From: Bugula neritina
Taxonomy: Eukaryota; Bryozoa; Gymnolaemata; Cheilostomatida; Bugulidae
Length of the DNA: 64,000 nucleotides
Direction of reading: 5' to 3'
NCBI GenBank assembly: GCA_964035545.1
Contig: OZ037768.1
Location: 23,586,819 to 23,650,818, forward strand
Below are positions 52,493 to 64,000 of this stretch, in pieces; within the stretch, counting starts at the first letter, position 1; the number at the start of each line of letters is the position of its first letter. The translations under genes and the position numbers were made by a program. The notes below the pieces were generated by a model. It ran no database searches. It worked only from the letters and a program-made list of their open reading frames with translations, and was not told the origin of the DNA.

Positions 52493-55400
52493 TCATAAAC
52501 CGGTGTACGTAATAAGATCACGTTTCCTGTTTCTGTCACTAGAGATTAATGTAGTAGACTCTGAACCAGTAGCACGGAGAGATCTACGCCTATACACAGC
52601 GCAGGCTAGTATTAGGCAGAGAAAAAGAGCACCTACAAAGTGCAACATCTTAGATAGTATATTAACTTAATATTAGTGACACCAAAATATGCATTTAGGA
52701 GCAGTAGAGGAGAAATTGAGATAGCCTAAGTTCTTCAATTTTACTAATAAATTTTGGTTTGGGGCTCGGGTTGAAACTCTCCCAAGAAGATAACTTTTTA
52801 TGCTACATTTCTAATCTAGAACACAGGCTTTTCTCAATTTCTCTATTGCTGCACCTACCTCAAAATATGACCTTCATCCAAACTTGGTAAAAATACTTCT
52901 AAATCAAAGAAAGGGCTCCAAAAACTAATGTAATGTAATAAAAAATATTGGCAACATAGTAGGGCTGGGACCCAGACAGCCTCATCACATGTAAAATTTG
53001 AAGTAAGCAGAACACTGTTAGTATATTGATAAATTAGTAAGTCAATTCTACAATGGCATTCAAGGGCAATTATTGGACCACCTCACCTACAATTGAGCCA
53101 ATCACAATGGTGTAGAGTTCTGTAGACCACACACACTGCTCGCCATTTCTCCCTTTCCAATAGGAGGGGCAAGCGGTTGGCATATCAGATCTTTCAGGGC
53201 AAATGGAATCTTCTGGACATTTATTTAAACAAAATGAGCACTGCAAAGGCAATAATTCAATAATCAATAATATTAGAAAAATTAATGATCAATTTCATTA
53301 CATGAAGACACCTACCTGTACATCATGTCATACAAATGACACACAGAATTGGTGCTCAATTTCGTCATGTCATGGTCTATAAAATTGTCGTGCATGAGTT
53401 AACCACTATAAAAGCCGAATAAGCAAACTACATAACATGCTAGTGACTGAGATACAGAATAATGTCTTTTCAGAAAAGATTTATTCAGATTAACAGAAAA
53501 ATGTAAAGAAAGGAGCCTTAGATCTCCGTGTGGGCTTACTCACGGGGCAATAGTATCCCTCCGGACAAACGGTACAAGACGTTTGGCAAAACTCCAGGTT
53601 GTAGTAACCCTTGTCACACTTTGAGCAACTTGTCGCTATGGGGTCACTTTTGTAGTTCCCTGACATGAGAAGAACATTTGTCTCAGTTGACCCTTTGACC
53701 TCGATATATCAACTCAATTACAAACTACATATATTTGTCATTCTTCAAGTGATCATCACAACATTTGTTCATATACTGCATTCATGCATCCGAAATTCAA
53801 ATATTTAGCTTTATATGCACATAACATATCACAATGAAAGCAACTATACACTCAAGGAGTTATGGGTAACTGTATAAATTGGCTTATTGTTAGCTCCATC
53901 AACTATATGGAGGAGTGCATTGTGTGTGTACGTGTGTGTGTGTGAGTTGTGTGTGTGTATGCGTGTGTGTGTGTGTGTGTGTACGTGTGTTGTGTGTGGT
54001 GTGTGCATGTGTGTGCATGTGTGTGTGGGGTGTGTGTGTGCGTGTGTGTTGCTAGGATGCCAAAAAAGAATATAAGACTAAGTTCCTACCAGGACCGCAG
54101 CAAGTGCAGGCTGCTGAGCCTATATGCTCCGTAAACGTTCCAGGTTTACAATATGTGCAAGAAGAACAGCCAGCTTCGCTAAAACCACAGAAAAACTGAG
54201 TGTGACACAAATGTACAATAAGTACTACAGCACACAGCAACTACTACGGTATACAGTAACTACTACAGTATACAGTAACTACTACAGTATACAGTAACTA
54301 CTACAGTATACAGTAACTACTACAGTATACAGTGACTACTTGAGTTTACAGTAACTAATGCAGTATACAGTAACTACTACAGTATACAATAACTACTACA
54401 GCACACAGTAACTACTACAGTATACAGTAACTACTACAGTACACAGTAACTACTACAGTACACAGTGACTACTACAGTATACAGTAACTACTACAGTACA
54501 CAGTGACTACTACAGCATGCAGTACTTTATGCAATACACTATACTGGGAAAAATGATATTATATATTATATAATATTATGATATAATATATTACGATATC
54601 ATATAATGCATATCATTTTATGATATAATATATTATGATATATTATATAATATATATTATGGTATACTATATGGCGTATATTATTATATTATATACAATA
54701 TAATATAATAATAATATTATATATGGCCTGTTCATCAACTGAATATAGGGTGTGAGCTGCACCCAGATGTACTTTGTACTGTAAGCTTCAACTCAGACTT
54801 TACCTGCAGTTAGTGCCAAGTGGACACAACTCACAGCTACTACTGCCCTCATCATTTGTGTAAGATCCTTTGTCACAGAGGCTACACTGTGTAGATCCCG
54901 TGCTATTAGAATAAGATCCTACAAATTCAAGTGAGTATAATGTTGCTCTATACAATAAACAATAAAATGTGTTGCAGATGACAGAGGTCACATGACATAA
55001 AACTGGTTGCCAATGGCTACAGCATAAATAATTCAAAGCCTGCATAGTTGTTAGTAAAGGAATTTACCTGCAGGACATGGAAGGCACTTCAACATGGTTG
55101 AATCATTTTTGTAGTAACCTGCATTACATTCCACACACGTTGATGCCCCAATAATTCTACAATACACCAGCGAGATGTAGTTTACAACTCAATGACCTCT
55201 AACATTCCAAAACATGATGTCAAACCGTTCTATTTTGCATAGTTGAAAATTCATCTCAGGACTGAATATTCCATGTCTGACCGACAACCCCCCCCCCCCA
55301 CTGACTAATACTATTATAAAATCCGAGTTTTTTGGCTAAAGTCTGACTTAGGTGGCTAAAGTTTAACTAAAACGAATACAGTTACGAGTTTATATTATAT

Positions 55401-57380
55401 TGCGAGTTTACAAACAAAACTACGAGTACTTACAGAGATTCTTTGCCAGGGGGACATAAGATGCATTCTGTTGCAGCATTATCTGGCTGATAAAAGCCTA
55501 CAGATAGAGAAAAGAGGGAAAATCAATAAAATCAATCAATCTTGTACATTGTGGAAACATCAGAGACGGCTAAAGAGTTGGAATAGACTGAAACTAATTC
55601 AAACTACTCTCATCCGATATGACAACTCTGAAGCATAGATTCACCCCCCCCCCCCCCCCAATACACTCGTCATAATAGCTGGCTCCAGTTTCTGTGGTGA
55701 TCCGCAGAAAATCCTATAAATTCAGTAATCAACTTTCCTATGAGTTGTGAAAGACCTAGAAGCTTGGCTGAGACTGTCACCATGCAATTAGAAAAGTGCA
55801 TTTTGAGTGGTTGCAAGTTGATATGAACTAAAGACTAAAGACTGAGTCAAGACGTAAGGCTGAGCATAAAATAGGTCAACACTTCATCTTAGATAAAGTG
55901 CTTTTACATATATATTGTATTTAGACAAACCATAAGATGTGAGCATTGCCTGCTAAAATAAATGTGAGAAAAATCCTAATTCTTGAGTTAATTTTATGAT
56001 TTTTGGACAAGTTGCTAGAAATATATATAACTATATAGATGTTAGCATGTGATATCCAGTAACCCTACCTATAGGGCATTGGAGACAAGACTGACTTTTG
56101 TTCTGAGGTGCATAACTTCCTGGACCACAGGCTTGGCATTCTGTACAGCTAGACTCTCTGAAATATTAAACAATTACTAATCAATATGGAAATTATAATC
56201 GGCATTCAATATGAATACAGGAAAAAAATTACATCTTTTGAAAACAGAGTTTTGGGTGCGAAGCAAAAGTTTTTTTACTGACTCCACATTTAATGCCAGC
56301 AACTGATGAGCAAAAATTATTATTAGTAATGTTGTTTGGAATCCCGAAGCCCCTGTAGCGTAATTGGTTAGCGCGCTTGCTTGCAAGCCGGAGGTCTGTG
56401 GTTCAAATCCCGGTGGGGGCAATTATTTTACAAGTACAATATACACAGATATTACGCATAAGTTTATATTTCATTTTTCAATAACTACAACAACATAAAA
56501 CCATAGTCAGAGGTATCATGGTAATATATTACGCCATAAAATGTTGGCGTGACAATAGATGATACAAAATAGCTGAGCTAACTTATCATCACAGCTATCT
56601 TATCTGGTCTCTCAACAATAGAGATCATGTGATGCGATCTGATGACAAAACAAACAGAAACTGGAGCTGGCAGATATACACGTGATGTGTCAAGTTTTAC
56701 AATGTCCGTTACTTACAGTGTATTTACATATTACTTATAGTATATACTCACAGTATATCTACCACTACATACCCACAAAAATGCCCGGGAAGACATGGCA
56801 GGCAACTGGTAGCTGCTGATATATTTTGAAAAGTTCCATGTCCGCACTCACTGCAATCACTTATATTCTTGCAGTACCCTGACAGTGACCGATTGCTACA
56901 GATCTCACATGACAAATGAGCTACAAAATGAAATTACTGATAAAATAATTTACATTAATGGTAGTGATCTTTAAGCTTTTAAATTTATGAAAAAATAAAT
57001 ATGTGCCAGGTTTGAAACAACAAATAAAGGCACTTTTTAAATAATATTATATTTGGATACACTAATTTTACAGTTTATATTATAATTAGAATAGGTCTTA
57101 CATTCATTGGCAAAAGTCCCAGGTAAGCAGGCTGTACACGTGTTTGTAGAGTTTTGATCATAAGCATAGTCACCAAAAACTTTCAGAAAAACTAAAAATA
57201 TTAAAATTATTCAACATTAAAATATAATTATTTCTACATGACTCTTAAAGCATTTTAACTTATTTTTAGTGCAATTATTTTTAAATTAGGAAATAAAAAC
57301 ACATATATCTAAAAGTTTATATAAAAATGCTGCTTTAAAAGTAAAAACTTACCAATAATCAAAAACCATAAAGAGTTCAT
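52493..57380 (-). CDS. Single-pass membrane protein with GCC2/GCC3 cysteine-rich repeats
   Basis: Eleven minus-strand exons: 57353-57380, 57102-57191, 56773-56920, 56069-56157, 55434-55497, 55068-55156, 54804-54918, 54090-54178, 53544-53659, 53087-53240 and 52493-52632. All phases agree, giving 373 residues. A signal peptide (MNSLWFLIIVFLKVFG) is followed by about seven cysteine-rich modules (about 26-310) of the form C-x2-C-x-PG-x-[YF]-x(n)-C-x2-CP-x-G, for example CTACLPGTF, CIICPPG-like and CTYCKPGTF. This is the GCC2/GCC3 ephrin-receptor-like repeat, close to TNFR modules. A transmembrane helix spans about 318-341, split across the last two exons. A short basic tail (YRRRSLRATGSES..., 32 residues) ends ITYTGL. 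There is no kinase or death domain. It is probably an orphan surface receptor or adhesion protein. Its orthologue is not recognised. Confidence 0.8.
53917..54050. repeat. TG dinucleotide repeat in receptor intron 8
   Basis: A (GT)n tract interrupted by CATG and CGTG words lies between exons 8 and 9 of the cysteine-rich receptor. Cys/Val-rich open frames through it are artefacts. Confidence 0.85.
54225..54535. repeat. 19-bp minisatellite in receptor intron 7
   Basis: About sixteen copies of ACTACTACAGTATACAGTA with small variants (CACAGTG, ATGCAG), followed at 54550-54730 by an AT-only tract of ATATTATATA words. It lies in intron 7 of the cysteine-rich receptor. Confidence 0.85.
56349..56420 (+). 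mobile_element. tRNA-like sequence, probably a tRNA pseudogene or SINE head
   Basis: A 72-base tRNA-like unit starts GCCCCTGTAGCGTAATTGGT and ends CCCGGTGGGGGC. The acceptor stem pairs with wobbles, and A- and B-box motifs (TAGCGTAATTGG, GGTTCAAATCC) are present. The anticodon and T stems contain mismatches. The loop around CTTGCAA could read as an Ala (TGC) or Cys (GCA) anticodon depending on alignment. It lies inside an intron of the cysteine-rich receptor on the opposite strand. The mismatches make a functional tRNA unlikely. Confidence 0.55.
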
Positions 57381-59784
57381 CGAATAGACTTGAATAGAAT
57401 TTGGATGCAATATAAAAATATTGCAATGCCAATTGTAAACTTTATATCAATTATTGATTAGTTCATTACGCTTATGGTACTGAGCTAAACTATTAGCATT
57501 TTTCAAACGAACACTGCTTTTACTCACACTGAATTTGATGGAACCCGTTCGTGTGTAAAACTGAAAGTCGAACTATTATTATGGTAACATAATGATAATG
57601 ATATAATTATACTATAGAGATAGTTATAGATCAAGAGCTAAAGAAAGTGCAAAAATTTGAGTCACCGTTAAACTTTCTGCATGTGTAAAACTCAAACTCA
57701 AACTGAAAGCGAAGTAAAAAGCAATTCAATAAATTTCAAAGTTGAATGTCTGACACAAAGTCAAAGTCAATCACAATGTGATGGCTTTGGGTTACTAAAA
57801 TATCGCTTTTAACTTTTAAGTTTCAACAATAAATATAATTTAAATCAGAATCCAAACTATCCAGTGAATTATAACAGATTGGCAGAGTAATTCATAGAGA
57901 ACAATTATAAATAGCCTATTAATCTTTTAAACACGAAAAGAATTATATAAATGTTTCTTTTAAAAAATAACATAATAGTAGAGTCTAACAATTATTTTAT
58001 TGAAATACAGGCATGTGATCAGTCACATGATGCTACCTCAGTAACTTTGTTTTGCTACCACCAGAGTGATAATTATATGGGTTTGGGTACGACTAACCAT
58101 GCTATCTGCTCAAACATTTAAACACAAAATGCATTTTGGAATTGAGCTGAAATGCTTATTAGCGATCCCGTTTCTGACCACAACTATTGTAACATCCTGT
58201 TATTAATTCGATCAGTAATCAATCCATGATTCGTCAGATTAAAAGAGGCTTATTTTCTATTTTTAATGAAAGCTCAACTCTACTTGTAAGTTGAAATTGA
58301 TGCCAAAAGTTAAAAATTGATACATTTTTTAATTTTGTTTTTTTCTGTATTTTAGTTTTAGTGCAATCAGCTTTCACTTTGTCTTTCAACTTTTCCTCAA
58401 TTTCACTTTTAAACTTGAAGTTAAAATTTAAATTCAAATTGAGGCCGATTTTAAATCATAAATTTAAAAGGATAAAATTAAATGATTATCTGATAAGTGA
58501 TAAATGATAATCACAGTGGTTATCATTGTGATGATAGTATGGAGAATGAATCAGTGAATATCACTGTGAATCTATCATTATTACTTTATGATTATTGATT
58601 AGCATTATGATTATGATTATAATATTAATTACATTTAGCTTTTAGTTTTGTTGCAATAAAATAAGCACAAGCGATTCATTTATACTAACAAACTACAGCT
58701 GAAACTTTGTATATTTACACTTTGACTTACACTACAGAGCTCTAAAAACAATCTACAAAGTTAGTGAGATTAACAGTCTAACATTGAGGTAGGTGCAGAA
58801 AAGCCTGTGGTCTAAATTAAAAATGTAACAAAAAAAGCTATGTTCAGCAAGAATTTCGACCCGCGCCCTAAACCAAAATTTAATAATAGAATTAAAGAGC
58901 TCAGGTTATCTCAATTTTTGTACTACTGCTCCTAAGTAATTACTAAAATTGCATTAACAATCTTCAAGGTAAAACTAAATCTCTAATTTTAATTTAGTGT
59001 GAGTTTTTAAGGATAGTCATTATCTTGATATTCATTTTTTAAATTTTTCTCTAAAGTTGGTCTGGTAGACTTGAACGGTAATATAGTGACTGCAATGATT
59101 CTACAATTACATTCACTGACAATGCTAAGGCTAAAAGGGTTAGTAGTTAATCCAATTACTTAAGTCTAATGGGTAATGGGCACTTTGTTTCTTCGTCTCA
59201 TAATTTCATAATAATTAGTTAATAAATAATTAATTAAATTCATATCTAATATTTTTAGGCTATATTATGTCAGGATAGTTATCAGAATAGTCTGATCTAC
59301 TTTCCCCCTTAAACTGTCTACATGAATTTATAATACTGCCCATTCAGTGATTTTTCTAGTTCCAGTCAATTCTGGATAAGTACCACCAACTTGTAAAATG
59401 TGTTTTTTGTATTTAGGTATAGCTGTTAGCTGCCCTGTTCAGACTCATGCAAGTTTATAGTCACTGTTCCTGTGAGATTCCCTGATGTAAAGGGTCTTTT
59501 CAGGCGTGCTAAGGACTTATTAAGAAGAGGCACATGAGCAATTATGACTGGATGCTTTTTCAAACATCACCAATGGCCTTTAATGGGGATCGAACCCATG
59601 ACTTCGTGTTTACTACGCCAGCGCTTTAACCCCTAAACCACGACTGCTCCTTAGCTTCCATTGTCTAATGTAACTATTATGTATTTTTCTGCTTTTTCTT
59701 TCATTATGTAACTATGGGATATAGTATATAATTATTGGTTACAATACATTTTAAAATATCAACTTGTATCTTGTATATTTTTAG
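57381..59784. other. Divergent intergenic region, with one SINE
   Basis: The stretch lies between the start of the cysteine-rich receptor (minus) and the first recognised exon of the HDAC6-like gene (plus). It is AT-rich with no coding frame of interest. The SINE at 59442-59650 is the only identifiable element. The 5' UTR exon of the HDAC6-like gene is probably here, because its first coding exon has an upstream acceptor (TTTTTAG at 59784). Confidence 0.5.
59442..59650 (-). mobile_element. tRNA-derived SINE, second copy
   Basis: In minus orientation it matches the copy at 49924-50139 along its length: a head reading GGAGCAGTCGTGGTTTAGGG, the B-box region GGGTTCGATCCCC, a body with AGTCATAATTGCTCATGTGC, and a tail with CTCACAGGAACAGTGACTAT. 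The copies differ at many positions and I see no clean target-site duplication, so it is older than the first copy. Confidence 0.8.
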
Positions 59785-59790
59785 CAATCG

Positions 59791-62249
59791 ATGAAAGCAA
59801 ACAGTGGGCCACGGATTGCTGCGGCCAAAGGTGGCACAACTCAGGTCTATATCTCAATGAAATATGTTACAGCTTTCATGTTTTATTTGTACATTGTTTA
59901 AAACTCGAATAAACTTCTGCAATTTTGTAAACAATAAAACTAATAAATTAATTTATGCAGGGTGGAGATAGGAGTAGGACTGTAAGACATTTGATCTCCT
60001 GTGTTTTGCACTAAATGTGACGGATACAGTTATAAATTGCCTGGCAATTTACTTCTGTCTGAAAATGTATTGTCAAATTTGTTTTTAGTCGCCTGGGAGG
60101 TCTCCAGCTGCAAGAAGTCCTGCCAGTAACTCAGGAACCAAGCCTAAGGCAAGGAGCTAATAGTATTCATAAGTTCTCAAGGTTTTGTGTTACATAAAAG
60201 GGCGCCGGCTGTTTGTGAAACATATTTTCGTGATCTAGTTCATTTTGTTTTGATTTTAAATGTAACGGTGTTTTATTTAAAGGATTGCTCAATCTTAGTT
60301 TATTACAATCACATTATAATTATGAACTATAATTTAATGTGTATGCAAACAATTGTGACTTTGCAAAGGGATATGTGCCTAGAAAACAGCTTTTCAAAAT
60401 TCCAATTTTGAGGGCGGTAAAATTTTCAGACATGAAAAAGAATAGCCTAATACGTGACGTGTGAACGCCAGTAACTATGCTGCACGTGCTAACTATAACG
60501 CTAGTATTCAAGGTTGCTGAGCACAATATCAACCAATAACGCTCAAGCAGTTACAGTGCGCTATATAGGTCAGCTTTGGTGTGCCCGTAATATTGCACAA
60601 TCTGACCTAGTTTAGATCGATCGCAGGCATTCATCCTAAAGAATGCATGTTTTTGCAATGCTTTTTTCTAATGTTTACAAGCAAAATATGGCCTAATGTT
60701 ATTACATACATGGTATTTAAAATGTCAAAAAACTATAGATTGAGATAATTCACATTTGCACTTCTATAAATATACAAATTACGAGCTGAAAGATCACATC
60801 TCACAGTCATATTTCTGTAGTTATTCATTTGTATAGTCACGTGACCAGCAGGAATGCTGGCGCTGTTACGTCACATTTCCCAGCTCATTTCAAAATCGGC
60901 GTTTTGGCTGTTACCAATCTACACCCTCAACTTCAACTAACTTTTTCTACCTTTGGTCAAATGCTTTTTGTCAATGCATGCTTAGAAAAACACAATATTA
61001 TGTGTGTTTGACCTAAATAGCCATTTATTAGACAAGATAGAGCAATCCTTTAAAGAGTGTAGATGGTAAATAAGTTTTCTTTTCCTCTCAGGTGTGTGGA
61101 TTAATCTCAAGTTATGTACTTATGTTTTACTTATTATCTAGTTTGTTCTGTAAAATGATTGGTTTGTTGTGCTGATTTAAGTCTTGATAGCAACAGTGAA
61201 GAGTTTTTTTAAGATAATAAATATTAGTGCTTAATGTGTTTAAATTTGATTGGTTATCTTTAATGTTTGATTGAATGCAAAGCGTCTGGAATATTCTTTT
61301 GCCACTTCAATATTGAATTTTCTTGAAATGAAAGAAAATGCTTTTCATTGCCTTCTATCAGTTCTTAGAATGTAAAGTATTTAAATTAATGCCCTTCATT
61401 TCAGTCCTCACCCAAGTCTGCTGCTAGTGGCAATGCAGGCGGTGCTAATAGAGGGACAACCCCCAAAGTAAGTTGAGATTTCACCTTGTAAACACTTCAT
61501 GCTTGCTAAACTACTACGTAATATGAATATTTGACAGAATTGAATCTCCTGTGTTCAAGGGCATATGATTTTTTAATATAATAAAATTAGATATTTGAAA
61601 TAATTCACTTTTGATCTGTTTTGTGTTGTATAGAAGCCTGCAGCTGGTAAACCAGCAAAGCCAGCTAGGAAGGTGATAGGAGAAGACAAATTCCCTGGGC
61701 TGGTAAGCTTTGTAATTTCTTTCTGTGTCATTTTTCAATAGATATTTGACAATATTTTTTGTTTTGTTTTGTACTTAATTGGTGATGATCTCTTTAAATA
61801 ATAATTTGCTGTCTGGTGTAAGTTGTTATGGTTGTTTCATTGTTTCATGTTTTATTTAAATTTTAAATGATATTAGACAATTGCATTCTATCGTACAAAC
61901 ATGTTCGTTAACAAAAAAGAAACAATATTTTTATTAATACCTGTTGTAGAGTTTACAGAGTAAGACTAAAAGACCAGTGAGGTAAGAAAAGAGACGTCTA
62001 AGTATTTGTATCTATTATTATGATAATCTGTACTACTACTATTACTACTACTACTGCTACTACTAGTACTACTACTGCTGCTGCTACTATTACTACTACT
62101 ACTACTGCTACTAGTACTGCTACTACTACTACTACTACTACTGCTACTGCTACTACTACTACTGCTACTACTGCTACTGCTACTACTACTACTGCTACTA
62201 CTGCTGCTGGTACTACTACTGCTACTACCACTACTACTACTACTGCTAG

Positions 62250-62286
<37 letters not shown>

Positions 62287-62372
62287 GTTGCTGCTACTAC
62301 TACTACTACTACTACTGCTGCTGCTGCTACTACTACTACTACTACTACTACTACTGCTGCTGCTGCTACTAG

Positions 62373-62409
<37 letters not shown>

Positions 62410-63648
62410 GCTACTGCTACTACTACTGCTGTTACTACTACTAGCAGTATTACTAATGCTATTTCCTGACTAGCTATTACTTATGTTGTAAAGGACAGGG
62501 TTCATGTACGATGAAGCCATGCTGGACTACAAATCGCTTCATGATGAGAATTACTTAGAAGCTCCAGAAAGAATTTCGTATACTTATGACAAATGCAGGA
62601 CACAGGGTCTTGTGAAGAGGTGCATCAGATTGAAGGTAAATTTCACTGAAGTACTCTTTGTTATTTGACCTTGACCTTGTCGGTTTAGACTGGCACCAGC
62701 GTTCCGATCCTCTGATCATGTGTCTTGTATGTTCTGGTACAGGTGGCGCCCTGCTCTGACGAAGATCTTCTATCCGTGCATGATACCGATTATGTCGAGA
62801 AAATGACATCTTCTGGCAAAATGTCTAAAGAAGACCTCATCAGTATGGAACATGGCTATGATGCTGTATGCTTTCATCAGGTAGTTTGACCCCAGTATAT
62901 TCTGTAGTAAGCCTATAGTTTAATGTCATGTCTACCATGTCGTCTGCTACTCTATAGTGTCATGTCTACCATGTCTTCTGCTTCTCTATAGTGTCATGTC
63001 TACCATGTCGTCTGCTACTCTATAGTGTCATGTCTACCATGTCGTCTGCTACTCTATAGTGTCATGTCTACCATGTCTTCTGCTACTCTATAGTGTCATG
63101 TCTACCATGTCTTCTGCTTCTCTATAGTGTCATGTTTACCATGTCTTCTGCTTCTCTATAGTGTCATGTCTACCATGTCTTCTGCTTCTCTATAGTGTCA
63201 TGTCTACCATGTCTTCTGCTTCTCTATAGTGTCATGTTTACCATGTCTTCTGCTTCTCTATAGTGTCATGTCTACCATGTCGTCTGCTTCTCTATAGTGT
63301 CATGTCTACCATGTCTTCTGCTTCTCTATAGTGTCATGTCTACCATGTCTTCTGCTACTCTATAGTGTCATGTCTACCATGTCTTCTGCTTCTCTATAGT
63401 GTCATGTCTACCATGTCTTCTGCTTCTCTATAGTGTCATGTCTACCATGTTTTCTGCTTCTCTATAGTGTCATGTCTACTTGATGGCTATTCTATCACAT
63501 ATAATGTGACACAACAATATGAATAATGTACGTCTTTTGTTGCTTTCCAGAACAGTATGAAGTGTGCCAAGCTATCTGCCGGAGCTACTATAGAAATGCT
63601 AAAGGCTATAGTGTCAGATCAAGTCACTAATGGACTCGCTGTTATTCG
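59791..63648 (+). CDS. HDAC6: HDAC6-like class IIb deacetylase, N-terminal part (gene runs off the window)
   Basis: Exons: 59785-59844 (ATG at 59791), 59961-59981, 60089-60148, 61405-61467, 61634-61702, 61950-61981, 62494-62635, 62743-62880 and 63551-63648, giving about 225 residues so far. Residues 1-99 are a basic, Ser/Pro/Ala-rich low-complexity segment. The first deacetylase domain starts at TGFMYDEAM and shows EAPERISYTYD, VHDTDYVEKM and a closing NGLAVIR. That is the stretch just before PPGHH, so the zinc-binding and catalytic residues lie beyond the window. HDAC6 deacetylates tubulin and other cytoplasmic proteins. HDAC10 is the alternative, but the long N-terminal extension favours HDAC6. 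The third intron appears to use a GC donor (AAG|GCAAGG), and the second exon has only 21 bases. Confidence 0.85.
62025..62465. repeat. ACT/CTG trinucleotide repeat in HDAC6-like intron 6
   Basis: About 440 bases of ACT units with GCT and AGT interruptions lie immediately after the exon ending at 61981. They create long poly-Thr, poly-Leu and poly-Val frames, none of which is a gene. Confidence 0.9.
62895..63478. repeat. 34-bp minisatellite in HDAC6-like intron 8
   Basis: About seventeen copies of a 34-base unit beginning CTCTATAGTGTCATGTCTAC and ending CCATGTCTTCTGCTT, with a few recurrent variants (GTCGTCTGCTAC, GTTTACC). Confidence 0.9.
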
Positions 63649-64000
63649 GTTTGTTGAATTCAAAATTAAAACATTGTTTGGCTTTATTTGAATAAACTTT
63701 CATCTATACTGTCTGTGAGATAATAGAATAAACAAAGTAAAATAGAAGATTGTATGTAAAGAAGTGAGGCTATAAGTTTATCATCGTCTTTATGATGAGG
63801 CGTCTCAATCATTTCAATTTTGATATGTTTTAGTTTAAAATGTTTATTTTGAAAAGTTTTGGATAGTTTCTAATTTCTTATCTTTTTATATATGAATTGA
63901 AAATGTTTACATATCAATCAGGATTCTTTTGTGCTTTAAGCTTACTGATTCCAACTAAGTTTTTTCGTACAATGTTGACATACATTATATTCTACAATGT

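Noticed and set aside
51852-52670. Long open frames on both strands with QTYI/SPACRRI or VCMLKIY periods
   Set aside because: They follow the minisatellite period, occur in several frames at once and lack homology. Only the minus-strand exon 52493-52632, which completes a membrane helix in phase, is accepted.
53887-54134. Cys/Val-rich small proteins
   Set aside because: They are translations of a GT dinucleotide tract inside an intron.
56349-56420. Functional tRNA gene
   Set aside because: The anticodon and T stems have mismatches, and the anticodon cannot be placed with a normal seven-base loop closed by a paired stem.
62020-62473. Poly-Thr, poly-Leu and poly-Val open frames
   Set aside because: Direct translation of the ACT trinucleotide repeat inside an intron of the HDAC6-like gene.

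Overview
The window is nuclear DNA from an intron-rich animal. It is AT-rich, every multi-exon gene uses GT-AG introns, and the genes are animal types: a caspase, an Ig/FN3 receptor, squalene monooxygenase and HDAC6. A complete squalene monooxygenase argues against arthropods and nematodes, which lost sterol synthesis. Penelope-like retroelements, tRNA-derived SINEs and very dense intronic minisatellites fit an invertebrate, perhaps marine and lophotrochozoan. The phylum cannot be fixed from the sequence alone.

Layout. 0.6-4.4 kb: decayed retroelements, all read on the minus strand. These are two GIY-YIG/Penelope-type 3' ends, a well-formed hammerhead ribozyme motif, and a truncated Ty3/Gypsy-like gag-protease-RT start. 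5.16-13.54 kb (+): a 16-exon gene that conceptually splices to about 1450 residues, with a possible N-myristoylation signal, leucine-rich repeats, a Roc GTPase, a COR domain, an acidic linker and a complete C-terminal caspase domain. This is the main discovery candidate. 30.28-14.98 kb (-): a 20-exon, about 1146-residue single-pass receptor with four Ig and three FN3 domains, the BOC/CDON (Ihog) layout. A separate Ig-domain reading frame lies inside one of its introns. 31-39.7 kb: no gene seen. 45.69-39.75 kb (-): squalene monooxygenase, 10 exons, 559 residues. 49.15-50.57 kb (+): an unrecognised three-exon gene of 107 residues, with a SINE bounded by a perfect 18-bp target-site duplication in its second intron. 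57.38-52.49 kb (-): an 11-exon, 373-residue single-pass protein with cysteine-rich GCC2/GCC3 (ephrin-receptor/TNFR-like) repeats. 59.79 kb to the window end (+): the 5' end of an HDAC6-like deacetylase, cut off just before its first active-site histidines.

The genes do not form an operon-like unit. Three have possible signalling or innate-immune relevance (the Roco-caspase, the Ig/FN3 receptor and the cysteine-rich receptor); the others are housekeeping. Nearly every long intron carries its own unrelated minisatellite, and most of the apparent long open frames come from these repeats. All exon models are manual: they rest on splice consensus, phase agreement and protein-family recognition. 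No transcript or database search was available.
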